A model generated the notes under the pieces. It ran no database searches, was not told the DNA's origin, and saw nothing but the letters and a program-made list of their open reading frames with translations. A stretch of 64,000 bases of DNA, taken from contig CANTFL010000361.1 in assembly GCA_947650285.1 (NCBI GenBank), positions 1 to 64,000 of the forward strand, written 5' to 3'. Below are positions 1-15,000 of this stretch, piece after piece. A program made the translations under genes and the position numbers. Every line of letters starts with the position of its first letter. The stretch's first letter is position 1. The stretch is from Hyaloperonospora brassicae. Lineage: Eukaryota; Oomycota; Peronosporomycetes; Peronosporales; Peronosporaceae.

Positions 1-3000
1 GACATCGAATGTATGTAGTAGTGTAGCGAACATCGGCCGAAAAGTGTGAGCGCATATCTATCCGTAAGAAACTTGTAGAAGCTGCCAGGTTGCTTTCTTG
101 TGAGTGGCAAGTCAATACTGGCAATGACAGCGTGTTGTTCTTCATAAAAGACATCGAAGGTCGTCCTTGTGAGACGCATCTTCGTGTTCGCCTTGATTTA
201 AGTATCATGCATTCTTGATGTCACAGCTAGCAAAGCAACTGTCTGCTACAGTCCGTTCATATCGTTGCTTCACCTCACTGAATTATGGTGTGAGTGAATG
301 AACCACCGGCGATCGTTAGAGTCGTCCACGTACATATTCCGGGTAGTCATATTTGATTTTCTGTCTGCGCACATCGCCACGACATTGTGTCGTAGCTGAA
401 CGAATCAATTCGCAAACTATGTCGACGGCCGCACCCATAGATTGTGCTCTGGCTGCACGAATTTAGCACAGGTGCGGACAATGACACACCTCGAGATGCA
501 GTCCGCGACCGGGGCCTATTGGTATATGCAAGGATCTAGCATATATGTATAAAACCAACCTAGCAGCGCACAGTACAACGATATTAACTGCGTCCAATGA
601 TGTCAGTCTGATCGAGGTGCAAGCAGCAAGTTTAGCTTTACTGGACGACATCGAATGTATGTAGTAGTGTAGCGAACATCGGCCGAAAAGTGTGAGCGCA
701 TATCTATCCGTAAGAAACTTGTAGAAGCTGCCAGGTTGCTTTCTTGTGAGTGGCAAGTCAATACTGGCAATGACAGCGTGTTGTTCTTCATAAAAGACAT
801 CGAAGGTCGTCCTTGTGAGACGCATCTTCGTGTTCGCCTTGATTTAAGTATCATGCATTCTTGATGTCACAGCTAGCAAAGCAACTGTCTGCTACAGTCC
901 GTTCATATCGTTGCTTCACCTCACTGAATTATGGTGTGAGTGAATGAACCACCGGCGATCGTTAGAGTCGTCCACGTACATATTCCGGGTAGTCATATTT
1001 GATTTTCTGTCTGCGCACATCGCCACGACATTGTGTCGTAGCTGAACGAATCAATTCGCAAACTATGTCGACGGCCGCACCCATAGATTGTGCTCTGGCT
1101 GCACGAATTTAGCACAGGTGCGGACAATGACACACCTCGAGATGCAGTCCGCGACCGGGGCCTATTGGTATATGCAAGGATCTAGCATATATGTATAAAA
1201 CCAACCTAGCAGCGCACAGTACAACGATATTAACTGCGTCCAATGATGTCAGTCTGATCGAGGTGCAAGCAGCAAGTTTAGCTTTACTGGACGACATCGA
1301 ATGTATGTAGTAGTGTAGCGAACATCGGCCGAAAAGTGTGAGCGCATATCTATCCGTAAGAAACTTGTAGAAGCTGCCAGGTTGCTTTCTTGTGAGTGGC
1401 AAGTCAATACTGGCAATGACAGCGTGTTGTTCTTCATAAAAGACATCGAAGGTCGTCCTTGTGAGACGCATCTTCGTGTTCGCCTTGATTTAAGTATCAT
1501 GCATTCTTGATGTCACAGCTAGCAAAGCAACTGTCTGCTACAGTCCGTTCATATCGTTGCTTCACCTCACTGAATTATGGTGTGAGTGAATGAACCACCG
1601 GCGATCGTTAGAGTCGTCCACGTACATATTCCGGGTAGTCATATTTGATTTTCTGTCTGCGCACATCGCCACGACATTGTGTCGTAGCTGAACGAATCAA
1701 TTCGCAAACTATGTCGACGGCCGCACCCATAGATTGTGCTCTGGCTGCACGAATTTAGCACAGGTGCGGACAATGACACACCTCGAGATGCAGTCCGCGA
1801 CCGGGGCCTATTGGTATATGCAAGGATCTAGCATATATGTATAAAACCAACCTAGCAGCGCACAGTACAACGATATTAACTGCGTCCAATGATGTCAGTC
1901 TGATCGAGGTGCAAGCAGCAAGTTTAGCTTTACTGGACGACATCGAATGTATGTAGTAGTGTAGCGAACATCGGCCGAAAAGTGTGAGCGCATATCTATC
2001 CGTAAGAAACTTGTAGAAGCTGCCAGGTTGCTTTCTTGTGAGTGGCAAGTCAATACTGGCAATGACAGCGTGTTGTTCTTCATAAAAGACATCGAAGGTC
2101 GTCCTTGTGAGACGCATCTTCGTGTTCGCCTTGATTTAAGTATCATGCATTCTTGATGTCACAGCTAGCAAAGCAACTGTCTGCTACAGTCCGTTCATAT
2201 CGTTGCTTCACCTCACTGAATTATGGTGTGAGTGAATGAACCACCGGCGATCGTTAGAGTCGTCCACGTACATATTCCGGGTAGTCATATTTGATTTTCT
2301 GTCTGCGCACATCGCCACGACATTGTGTCGTAGCTGAACGAATCAATTCGCAAACTATGTCGACGGCCGCACCCATAGATTGTGCTCTGGCTGCACGAAT
2401 TTAGCACAGGTGCGGACAATGACACACCTCGAGATGCAGTCCGCGACCGGGGCCTATTGGTATATGCAAGGATCTAGCATATATGTATAAAACCAACCTA
2501 GCAGCGCACAGTACAACGATATTAACTGCGTCCAATGATGTCAGTCTGATCGAGGTGCAAGCAGCAAGTTTAGCTTTACTGGACGACATCGAATGTATGT
2601 AGTAGTGTAGCGAACATCGGCCGAAAAGTGTGAGCGCATATCTATCCGTAAGAAACTTGTAGAAGCTGCCAGGTTGCTTTCTTGTGAGTGGCAAGTCAAT
2701 ACTGGCAATGACAGCGTGTTGTTCTTCATAAAAGACATCGAAGGTCGTCCTTGTGAGACGCATCTTCGTGTTCGCCTTGATTTAAGTATCATGCATTCTT
2801 GATGTCACAGCTAGCAAAGCAACTGTCTGCTACAGTCCGTTCATATCGTTGCTTCACCTCACTGAATTATGGTGTGAGTGAATGAACCACCGGCGATCGT
2901 TAGAGTCGTCCACGTACATATTCCGGGTAGTCATATTTGATTTTCTGTCTGCGCACATCGCCACGACATTGTGTCGTAGCTGAACGAATCAATTCGCAAA

Positions 3001-6000
3001 CTATGTCGACGGCCGCACCCAAAGATTGTGCTCTGGCTGCACGAATTTAGCACAGGTGCGGACAATGACACACCTCGAGATGCAGTCCGCGACCGGGGCC
3101 TATTGGTATATGCAAGGATCTAGCATATATGTATAAAACCAACCTAGCAGCGCACAGTACAACGATATTAACTGCGTCCAATGATGTCAGTCTGATCGAG
3201 GTGCAAGCAGCAAGTTTAGCTTTACTGGACGACATCGAATGTATGTAGTAGTGTAGCGAACATCGGCCGAAAAGTGTGAGCGCATATCTATCCGTAAGAA
3301 ACTTGTAGAAGCTGCCAGGTTGCTTTCTTGTGAGTGGCAAGTCAATACTGGCAATGACAGCGTGTTGTTCTTCATAAAAGACATCGAAGGTCGTCCTTGT
3401 GAGACGCATCTTCGTGTTCGCCTTGATTTAAGTATCATGCATTCTTGATGTCACAGCTAGCAAAGCAACTGTCTGCTACAGTCCGTTCATATCGTTGCTT
3501 CACCTCACTGAATTATGGTGTGAGTGAATGAACCACCGGCGATCGTTAGAGTCGTCCACGTACATATTCCGGGTAGTCATATTTGATTTTCTGTCTGCGC
3601 ACATCGCCACGACATTGTGTCGTAGCTGAACGAATCAATTCGCAAACTATGTCGACGGCCGCACCCAAAGATTGTGCTCTGGCTGCACGAATTTAGCACA
3701 GGTGCGGACAATGACACACCTCGAGATGCAGTCCGCGACCGGGGCCTATTGGTATATGCAAGGATCTAGCATATATGTATAAAACCAACCTAGCAGCGCA
3801 CAGTACAACGATATTAACTGCGTCCAATGATGTCAGTCTGATCGAGGTGCAAGCAGCAAGTTTAGCTTTACTGGACGACATCGAATGTATGTAGTAGTGT
3901 AGCGAACATCGGCCGAAAAGTGTGAGCGCATATCTATCCGTAAGAAACTTGTAGAAGCTGCCAGGTTGCTTTCTTGTGAGTGGCAAGTCAATACTGGCAA
4001 TGACAGCGTGTTGTTCTTCATAAAAGACATCGAAGGTCGTCCTTGTGAGACGCATCTTCGTGTTCGCCTTGATTTAAGTATCATGCATTCTTGATGTCAC
4101 AGCTAGCAAAGCAACTGTCTGCTACAGTCCGTTCATATCGTTGCTTCACCTCACTGAATTATGGTGTGAGTGAATGAACCACCGGCGATCGTTAGAGTCG
4201 TCCACGTACATATTCCGGGTAGTCATATTTGATTTTCTGTCTGCGCACATCGCCACGACATTGTGTCGTAGCTGAACGAATCAATTCGCAAACTATGTCG
4301 ACGGCCGCACCCAAAGATTGTGCTCTGGCTGCACGAATTTAGCACAGGTGCGGACAATGACACACCTCGAGATGCAGTCCGCGACCGGGGCCTATTGGTA
4401 TATGCAAGGATCTAGCATATATGTATAAAACCAACCTAGCAGCGCACAGTACAACGATATTAACTGCGTCCAATGATGTCAGTCTGATCGAGGTGCAAGC
4501 AGCAAGTTTAGCTTTACTGGACGACATCGAATGTATGTAGTAGTGTAGCGAACATCGGCCGAAAAGTGTGAGCGCATATCTATCCGTAAGAAACTTGTAG
4601 AAGCTGCCAGGTTGCTTTCTTGTGAGTGGCAAGTCAATACTGGCAATGACAGCGTGTTGTTCTTCATAAAAGACATCGAAGGTCGTCCTTGTGAGACGCA
4701 TCTTCGTGTTCGCCTTGATTTAAGTATCATGCATTCTTGATGTCACAGCTAGCAAAGCAACTGTCTGCTACAGTCCGTTCATATCGTTGCTTCACCTCAC
4801 TGAATTATGGTGTGAGTGAATGAACCACCGGCGATCGTTAGAGTCGTCCACGTACATATTCCGGGTAGTCATATTTGATTTTCTGTCTGCGCACATCGCC
4901 ACGACATTGTGTCGTAGCTGAACGAATCAATTCGCAAACTATGTCGACGGCCGCACCCAAAGATTGTGCTCTGGCTGCACGAATTTAGCACAGGTGCGGA
5001 CAATGACACACCTCGAGATGCAGTCCGCGACCGGGGCCTATTGGTATATGCAAGGATCTAGCATATATGTATAAAACCAACCTAGCAGCGCACAGTACAA
5101 CGATATTAACTGCGTCCAATGATGTCAGTCTGATCGAGGTGCAAGCAGCAAGTTTAGCTTTACTGGACGACATCGAATGTATGTAGTAGTGTAGCGAACA
5201 TCGGCCGAAAAGTGTGAGCGCATATCTATCCGTAAGAAACTTGTAGAAGCTGCCAGGTTGCTTTCTTGTGAGTGGCAAGTCAATACTGGCAATGACAGCG
5301 TGTTGTTCTTCATAAAAGACATCGAAGGTCGTCCTTGTGAGACGCATCTTCGTGTTCGCCTTGATTTAAGTATCATGCATTCTTGATGTCACAGCTAGCA
5401 AAGCAACTGTCTGCTACAGTCCGTTCATATCGTTGCTTCACCTCACTGAATTATGGTGTGAGTGAATGAACCACCGGCGATCGTTAGAGTCGTCCACGTA
5501 CATATTCCGGGTAGTCATATTTGATTTTCTGTCTGCGCACATCGCCACGACATTGTGTCGTAGCTGAACGAATCAATTCGCAAACTATGTCGACGGCCGC
5601 ACCCAAAGATTGTGCTCTGGCTGCACGAATTTAGCACAGGTGCGGACAATGACACACCTCGAGATGCAGTCCGCGACCGGGGCCTATTGGTATATGCAAG
5701 GATCTAGCATATATGTATAAAACCAACCTAGCAGCGCACAGTACAACGATATTAACTGCGTCCAATGATGTCAGTCTGATCGAGGTGCAAGCAGCAAGTT
5801 TAGCTTTACTGGACGACATCGAATGTATGTAGTAGTGTAGCGAACATCGGCCGAAAAGTGTGAGCGCATATCTATCCGTAAGAAACTTGTAGAAGCTGCC
5901 AGGTTGCTTTCTTGTGAGTGGCAAGTCAATACTGGCAATGACAGCGTGTTGTTCTTCATAAAAGACATCGAAGGTCGTCCTTGTGAGACGCATCTTCGTG

Positions 6001-9000
6001 TTCGCCTTGATTTAAGTATCATGCATTCTTGATGTCACAGCTAGCAAAGCAACTGTCTGCTACAGTCCGTTCATATCGTTGCTTCACCTCACTGAATTAT
6101 GGTGTGAGTGAATGAACCACCGGCGATCGTTAGAGTCGTCCACGTACATATTCCGGGTAGTCATATTTGATTTTCTGTCTGCGCACATCGCCACGACATT
6201 GTGTCGTAGCTGAACGAATCAATTCGCAAACTATGTCGACGGCCGCACCCAAAGATTGTGCTCTGGCTGCACGAATTTAGCACAGGTGCGGACAATGACA
6301 CACCTCGAGATGCAGTCCGCGACCGGGGCCTATTGGTATATGCAAGGATCTAGCATATATGTATAAAACCAACCTAGCAGCGCACAGTACAACGATATTA
6401 ACTGCGTCCAATGATGTCAGTCTGATCGAGGTGCAAGCAGCAAGTTTAGCTTTACTGGACGACATCGAATGTATGTAGTAGTGTAGCGAACATCGGCCGA
6501 AAAGTGTGAGCGCATATCTATCCGTAAGAAACTTGTAGAAGCTGCCAGGTTGCTTTCTTGTGAGTGGCAAGTCAATACTGGCAATGACAGCGTGTTGTTC
6601 TTCATAAAAGACATCGAAGGTCGTCCTTGTGAGACGCATCTTCGTGTTCGCCTTGATTTAAGTATCATGCATTCTTGATGTCACAGCTAGCAAAGCAACT
6701 GTCTGCTACAGTCCGTTCATATCGTTGCTTCACCTCACTGAATTATGGTGTGAGTGAATGAACCACCGGCGATCGTTAGAGTCGTCCACGTACATATTCC
6801 GGGTAGTCATATTTGATTTTCTGTCTGCGCACATCGCCACGACATTGTGTCGTAGCTGAACGAATCAATTCGCAAACTATGTCGACGGCCGCACCCAAAG
6901 ATTGTGCTCTGGCTGCACGAATTTAGCACAGGTGCGGACAATGACACACCTCGAGATGCAGTCCGCGACCGGGGCCTATAGGTATATGCAAGGATCTAGC
7001 ATATATGTATAAAACCAACCTAGCAGCGCACAGTACAACGATATTAACTGCGTCCAATGATGTCAGTCTGATCGAGGTGCAAGCAGCAAGTTTAGCTTTA
7101 CTGGACGACATCGAATGTATATAGTAGTGTAGCGAACATCGGCCGAAAAGTGTGAGCGCATATCTATCCGTAAGAAACTTGTAGAAGCTGCCAGGTTGCT
7201 TTCTTGTGAGTGGCAAGTCAATACTGGCAATGACAGCGTGTTGTTCTTCGTAAAAGACATCGAAGGTCGTCCTTGTGAGACGCATCTTCGTGTTCGCCTT
7301 GATTTAAGTATCATGCATTCTTGATGTCACAGCTAGCAAAGCAACTGTCTGCTACAGTCCGTTCATATCGTTGCTTCACCTCACTGAATTATGGTGTGAG
7401 TGAATGAACCACCGGCGATCGTTAGAGTCGTCCACGTACATATTCCGGGTAGTCATATTTGATTTTCTGTCTGCGCACATCGCCACGACATTGTGTCGTA
7501 GCTGAACGAATCAATTCGCAAACTATGTCGACGGCCGCACCCAAAGATTGTGCTCTGGCTGCACGAATTTAGCACAGGTGCGGACAATGACACACCTCGA
7601 GATGCAGTCCGCGACCGGGGCCTATAGGTATATGCAAGGATCTAGCATATATGTATAAAACCAACCTAGCAGCGCACAGTACAACGATATTAACTGCGTC
7701 CAATGATGTCAGTCTGATCGAGGTGCAAGCAGCAAGTTTAGCTTTACTGGACGACATCGAATGTATGTAGTAGTGTAGCGAACATCGGCCGAAAAGTGTG
7801 AGCGCATATCTATCCGTAAGAAACTTGTAGAAGCTGCCAGGTTGCTTTCTTGTGAGTGGCAAGTCAATACTGGCAATGACAGCGTGTTGTTCTTCGTAAA
7901 AGACATCGAAGGTCGTCCTTGTGAGACGCATCTTCGTGTTCGCCTTGATTTAAGTATCATGCATTCTTGATGTCACAGCTAGCAAAGCAACTGTCTGCTA
8001 CAGTCCGTTCATATCGTTGCTTCACCTCACTGAATTATGGTGTGAGTGAATGAACCACCGGCGATCGTTAGAGTCGTCCACGTACATATTCCGGGTAGTC
8101 ATATTTGATTTTCTGTCTGCGCACATCGCCACGACATTGTGTCGTAGCTGAACGAATCAATTCGCAAACTATGTCGACGGCCGCACCCAAAGATTGTGCT
8201 CTGGCTGCACGAATTTAGCACAGGTGCGGACAATGACACACCTCGAGATGCAGTCCGCGACCGGGGCCTATAGGTATATGCAAGGATCTAGCATATATGT
8301 ATAAAACCAACCTAGCAGCGCACAGTACAACGATATTAACTGCGTCCAATGATGTCAGTCTGATCGAGGTGCAAGCAGCAAGTTTAGCTTTACTGGACGA
8401 CATCGAATGTATATAGTAGTGTAGCGAACATCGGCCGAAAAGTGTGAGCGCATATCTATCCGTAAGAAACTTGTAGAAGCTGCCAGGTTGCTTTCTTGTG
8501 AGTGGCAAGTCAATACTGGCAATGACAGCGTGTTGTTCTTCGTAAAAGACATCGAAGGTCGTCCTTGTGAGACGCATCTTCGTGTTCGCCTTGATTTAAG
8601 TATCATGCATTCTTGATGTCACAGCTAGCAAAGCAACTGTCTGCTACAGTCCGTTCATATCGTTGCTTCACCTCACTGAATTATGGTGTGAGTGAATGAA
8701 CCACCGGCGATCGTTAGAGTCGTCCACGTACATATTCCGGGTAGTCATATTTGATTTTCTGTCTGCGCACATCGCCACGACATTGTGTCGTAGCTGAACG
8801 AATCAATTCGCAAACTATGTCGACGGCCGCACCCAAAGATTGTGCTCTGGCTGCACGAATTTAGCACAGGTGCGGACAATGACACACCTCGAGATGCAGT
8901 CCGCGACCGGGGCCTATAGGTATATGCAAGGATCTAGCATATATGTATAAAACCAACCTAGCAGCGCACAGTACAACGATATTAACTGCGTCCAATGATG

Positions 9001-12000
9001 TCAGTCTGATCGAGGTGCAAGCAGCAAGTTTAGCTTTACTGGACGACATCGAATGTATATAGTAGTGTAGCGAACATCGGCCGAAAAGTGTGAGCGCATA
9101 TCTATCCGTAAGAAACTTGTAGAAGCTGCCAGGTTGCTTTCTTGTGAGTGGCAAGTCAATACTGGCAATGACAGCGTGTTGTTCTTCGTAAAAGACATCG
9201 AAGGTCGTCCTTGTGAGACGCATCTTCGTGTTCGCCTTGATTTAAGTATCATGCATTCTTGATGTCACAGCTAGCAAAGCAACTGTCTGCTACAGTCCGT
9301 TCATATCGTTGCTTCACCTCACTGAATTATGGTGTGAGTGAATGAACCACCGGCGATCGTTAGAGTCGTCCACGTACATATTCCGGGTAGTCATATTTGA
9401 TTTTCTGTCTGCGCACATCGCCACGACATTGTGTCGTAGCTGAACGAATCAATTCGCAAACTATGTCGACGGCCGCACCCAAAGATTGTGCTCTGGCTGC
9501 ACGAATTTAGCACAGGTGCGGACAATGACACACCTCGAGATGCAGTCCGCGACCGGGGCCTATAGGTATATGCAAGGATCTAGCATATATGTATAAAACC
9601 AACCTAGCAGCGCACAGTACAACGATATTAACTGCGTCCAATGATGTCAGTCTGATCGAGGTGCAAGCAGCAAGTTTAGCTTTACTGGACGACATCGAAT
9701 GTATATAGTAGTGTAGCGAACATCGGCCGAAAAGTGTGAGCGCATATCTATCCGTAAGAAACTTGTAGAAGCTGCCAGGTTGCTTTCTTGTGAGTGGCAA
9801 GTCAATACTGGCAATGACAGCGTGTTGTTCTTCGTAAAAGACATCGAAGGTCGTCCTTGTGAGACGCATCTTCGTGTTCGCCTTGATTTAAGTATCATGC
9901 ATTCTCGATGTCACAGCTAGCAAAGCAACTGTCTGCTACAGTCCGTTCATATCGTTGCTTCACCTCACTGAATTATGGTGTGAGTGAATGAACCACCGGC
10001 GATCGTTAGAGTCGTCCACGTACATATTCCGGGTAGTCATATTTGATTTTCTGTCTGCGCACATCGCCACGACATTGTGTCGTAGCTGAACGAATCAATT
10101 CGCAAACTATGTCGACGGCCGCACCCAAAGATTGTGCTCTGGCTGCACGAATTTAGCACAGGTGCGGACAATGACACACCTCGAGATGCAGTCCGCGACC
10201 GGGGCCTATAGGTATATGCAAGGATCTAGCATATATGTATAAAACCAACCTAGCAGCGCACAGTACAACGATATTAACTGCGTCCAATGATGTCAGTCTG
10301 ATCGAGGTGCAAGCAGCAAGTTTAGCTTTACTGGACGACATCGAATGTATATAGTAGTGTAGCGAACATCGGCCGAAAAGTGTGAGCGCATATCTATCCG
10401 TAAGAAACTTGTAGAAGCTGCCAGGTTGCTTTCTTGTGAGTGGCAAGTCAATACTGGCAATGACAGCGTGTTGTTCTTCGTAAAAGACATCGAAGGTCGT
10501 CCTTGTGAGACGCATCTTCGTGTTCGCCTTGATTTAAGTATCATGCATTCTCGATGTCACAGCTAGCAAAGCAACTGTCTGCTCCAGTCCGTTCATATCG
10601 TTGCTTCACCTCACTGAATTATGGTGTGAGTGAATGAACCACCGGCGATCGTTAGAGTCGTCCACGTACATATTCCGGGTAGTCATATTTGATTTTCTGT
10701 CTGCGCACATCGCCACGACATTGTGTCGTAGCTGAACGAATCAATTCGCAAACTATGTCGACGGCCGCACCCAAAGATTGTGCTCTGGCTGCACGAATTT
10801 AGCACAGGTGCGGACAATGACACACCTCGAGATGCAGTCCGCGACCGGGGCCTATAGGTATATGCAAGGATCTAGCATATATGTATAAAACCAACCTAGC
10901 AGCGCACAGTACAACGATATTAACTGCGTCCAATGATGTCAGTCTGATCGAGGTGCAAGCAGCAAGTTTAGCTTTACTGGACGACATCGAATGTATATAG
11001 TAGTGTAGCGAACATCGGCCGAAAAGTGTGAGCGCATATCTATCCGTAAGAAACTTGTAGAAGCTGCCAGGTTGCTTTCTTGTGAGTGGCAAGTCAATAC
11101 TGGCAATGACAGCGTGTTGTTCTTCGTAAAAGACATCGAAGGTCGTCCTTGTGAGACGCATCTTCGTGTTCGCCTTGATTTAAGTATCATGCATTCTCGA
11201 TGTCACAGCTAGCAAAGCAACTGTCTGCTACAGTCCGTTCATATCGTTGCTTCACCTCACTGAATTATGGTGTGAGTGAATGAACCACCGGCGATCGTTA
11301 GAGTCGTCCACGTACATATTCCGGGTAGTCATATTTGATTTTCTGTCTGCGCACATCGCCACGACATTGTGTCGTAGCTGAACGAATCAATTCGCAAACT
11401 ATGTCGACGGCCGCACCCAAAGATTGTGCTCTGGCTGCACGAATTTAGCACAGGTGCGGACAATGACACACCTCGAGATGCAGTCCGCGACCGGGGCCTA
11501 TAGGTATATGCAAGGATCTAGCATATATGTATAAAACCAACCTAGCAGCGCACAGTACAACGATATTAACTGCGTCCAATGATGTCAGTCTGATCGAGGT
11601 GCAAGCAGCAAGTTTAGCTTTACTGGACGACATCGAATGTATATAGTAGTGTAGCGAACATCGGCCGAAAAGTGTGAGCGCATATCTATCCGTAAGAAAC
11701 TTGTAGAAGCTGCCAGGTTGCTTTCTTGTGAGTGGCAAGTCAATACTGGCAATGACAGCGTGTTGTTCTTCGTAAAAGACATCGAAGGTCGTCCTTGTGA
11801 GACGCATCTTCGTGTTCGCCTTGATTTAAGTATCATGCATTCTCGATGTCACAGCTAGCAAAGCAACTGTCTGCTACAGTCCGTTCATATCGTTGCTTCA
11901 CCTCACTGAATTATGGTGTGAGTGAATGAACCACCGGCGATCGTTAGAGTCGTCCACGTACATATTCCGGGTAGTCATATTTGATTTTCTGTCTGCGCAC

Positions 12001-15000
12001 ATCGCCACGACATTGTGTCGTAGCTGAACGAATCAATTCGCAAACTATGTCGACGGCCGCACCCAAAGATTGTGCTCTGGCTGCACGAATTTAGCACAGG
12101 TGCGGACAATGACACACCTCGAGATGCAGTCCGCGACCGGGGCCTATAGGTATATGCAAGGATCTAGCATATATGTATAAAACCAACCTAGCAGCGCACA
12201 GTACAACGATATTAACTGCGTCCAATGATGTCAGTCTGATCGAGGTGCAAGCAGCAAGTTTAGCTTTACTGGACGACATCGAATGTATATAGTAGTGTAG
12301 CGAACATCGGCCGAAAAGTGTGAGCGCATATCTATCCGTAAGAAACTTGTAGAAGCTGCCAGGTTGCTTTCTTGTGAGTGGCAAGTCAATACTGGCAATG
12401 ACAGCGTGTTGTTCTTCGTAAAAGACATCGAAGGTCGTCCTTGTGAGACGCATCTTCGTGTTCGCCTTGATTTAAGTATCATGCATTCTCGATGTCACAG
12501 CTAGCAAAGCAACTGTCTGCTACAGTCCGTTCATATCGTTGCTTCACCTCACTGAATTATGGTGTGAGTGAATGAACCACCGGCGATCGTTAGAGTCGTC
12601 CACGTACATATTCCGGGTAGTCATATTTGATTTTCTGTCTGCGCACATCGCCACGACATTGTGTCGTAGCTGAACGAATCAATTCGCAAACTATGTCGAC
12701 GGCCGCACCCAAAGATTGTGCTCTGGCTGCACGAATTTAGCACAGGTGCGGACAATGACACACCTCGAGATGCAGTCCGCGACCGGGGCCTATAGGTATA
12801 TGCAAGGATCTAGCATATATGTATAAAACCAACCTAGCAGCGCACAGTACAACGATATTAACTGCGTCCAATGATGTCAGTCTGATCGAGGTGCAAGCAG
12901 CAAGTTTAGCTTTACTGGACGACATCGAATGTATATAGTAGTGTAGCGAACATCGGCCGAAAAGTGTGAGCGCATATCTATCCGTAAGAAACTTGTAGAA
13001 GCTGCCAGGTTGCTTTCTTGTGAGTGGCAAGTCAATACTGGCAATGACAGCGTGTTGTTCTTCGTAAAAGACATCGAAGGTCGTCCTTGTGAGACGCATC
13101 TTCGTGTTCGCCTTGATTTAAGTATCATGCATTCTCGATGTCACAGCTAGCAAAGCAACTGTCTGCTACAGTCCGTTCATATCGTTGCTTCACCTCACTG
13201 AATTATGGTGTGAGTGAATGAACCACCGGCGATCGTTAGAGTCGTCCACGTACATATTCCGGGTAGTCATATTTGATTTTCTGTCTGCGCACATCGCCAC
13301 GACATTGTGTCGTAGCTGAACGAATCAATTCGCAAACTATGTCGACGGCCGCACCCAAAGATTGTGCTCTGGCTGCACGAATTTAGCACAGGTGCGGACA
13401 ATGACACACCTCGAGATGCAGTCCGCGACCGGGGCCTATAGGTATATGCAAGGATCTAGCATATATGTATAAAACCAACCTAGCAGCGCACAGTACAACG
13501 ATATTAACTGCGTCCAATGATGTCAGTCTGATCGAGGTGCAAGCAGCAAGTTTAGCTTTACTGGACGACATCGAATGTATATAGTAGTGTAGCGAACATC
13601 GGCCGAAAAGTGTGAGCGCATATCTATCCGTAAGAAACTTGTAGAAGCTGCCAGGTTGCTTTCTTGTGAGTGGCAAGTCAATACTGGCAATGACAGCGTG
13701 TTGTTCTTCGTAAAAGACATCGAAGGTCGTCCTTGTGAGACGCATCTTCGTGTTCGCCTTGATTTAAGTATCATGCATTCTCGATGTCACAGCTAGCAAA
13801 GCAACTGTCTGCTCCAGTCCGTTCATATCGTTGCTTCACCTCACTGAATTATGGTGTGAGTGAATGAACCACCGGCGATCGTTAGAGTCGTCCACGTACA
13901 TATTCCGGGTAGTCATATTTGATTTTCTGTCTGCGCACATCGCCACGACATTGTGTCGTAGCTGAACGAATCAATTCGCAAACTATGTCGACGGCCGCAC
14001 CCAAAGATTGTGCTCTGGCTGCACGAATTTAGCACAGGTGCGGACAATGACACACCTCGAGATGCAGTCCGCGACCGGGGCCTATAGGTATATGCAAGGA
14101 TCTAGCATATATGTATAAAACCAACCTAGCAGCGCACAGTACAACGATATTAACTGCGTCCAATGATGTCAGTCTGATCGAGGTGCAAGCAGCAAGTTTA
14201 GCTTTACTGGACGACATCGAATGTATATAGTAGTGTAGCGAACATCGGCCGAAAAGTGTGAGCGCATATCTATCCGTAAGAAACTTGTAGAAGCTGCCAG
14301 GTTGCTTTCTTGTGAGTGGCAAGTCAATACTGGCAATGACAGCGTGTTGTTCTTCGTAAAAGACATCGAAGGTCGTCCTTGTGAGACGCATCTTCGTGTT
14401 CGCCTTGATTTAAGTATCATGCATTCTCGATGTCACAGCTAGCAAAGCAACTGTCTGCTCCAGTCCGTTCATATCGTTGCTTCACCTCACTGAATTATGG
14501 TGTGAGTGAATGAACCACCGGCGATCGTTAGAGTCGTCCACGTACATATTCCGGGTAGTCATATTTGATTTTCTGTCTGCGCACATCGCCACGACATTGT
14601 GTCGTAGCTGAACGAATCAATTCGCAAACTATGTCGACGGCCGCACCCAAAGATTGTGCTCTGGCTGCACGAATTTAGCACAGGTGCGGACAATGACACA
14701 CCTCGAGATGCAGTCCGCGACCGGGGCCTATAGGTATATGCAAGGATCTAGCATATATGTATAAAACCAACCTAGCAGCGCACAGTACAACGATATTAAC
14801 TGCGTCCAATGATGTCAGTCTGATCGAGGTGCAAGCAGCAAGTTTAGCTTTACTGGACGACATCGAATGTATATAGTAGTGTAGCGAACATCGGCCGAAA
14901 AGTGTGAGCGCATATCTATCCGTAAGAAACTTGTAGAAGCTGCCAGGTTGCTTTCTTGTGAGTGGCAAGTCAATACTGGCAATGACAGCGTGTTGTTCTT

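Noticed and set aside
1..646. Satellite unit as a 5S rRNA, tRNA or spliced-leader repeat
   Set aside because: I looked for conserved 5S internal control and tRNA box sequences on both strands and found none that fit.
463..825. 120-codon and 83-codon minus-strand open frames repeated in every satellite unit
   Set aside because: They recur only because the unit recurs. The unit length is not a multiple of three, the 120-codon frame loses its ATG in the last units without compensating change, and no motif is present.
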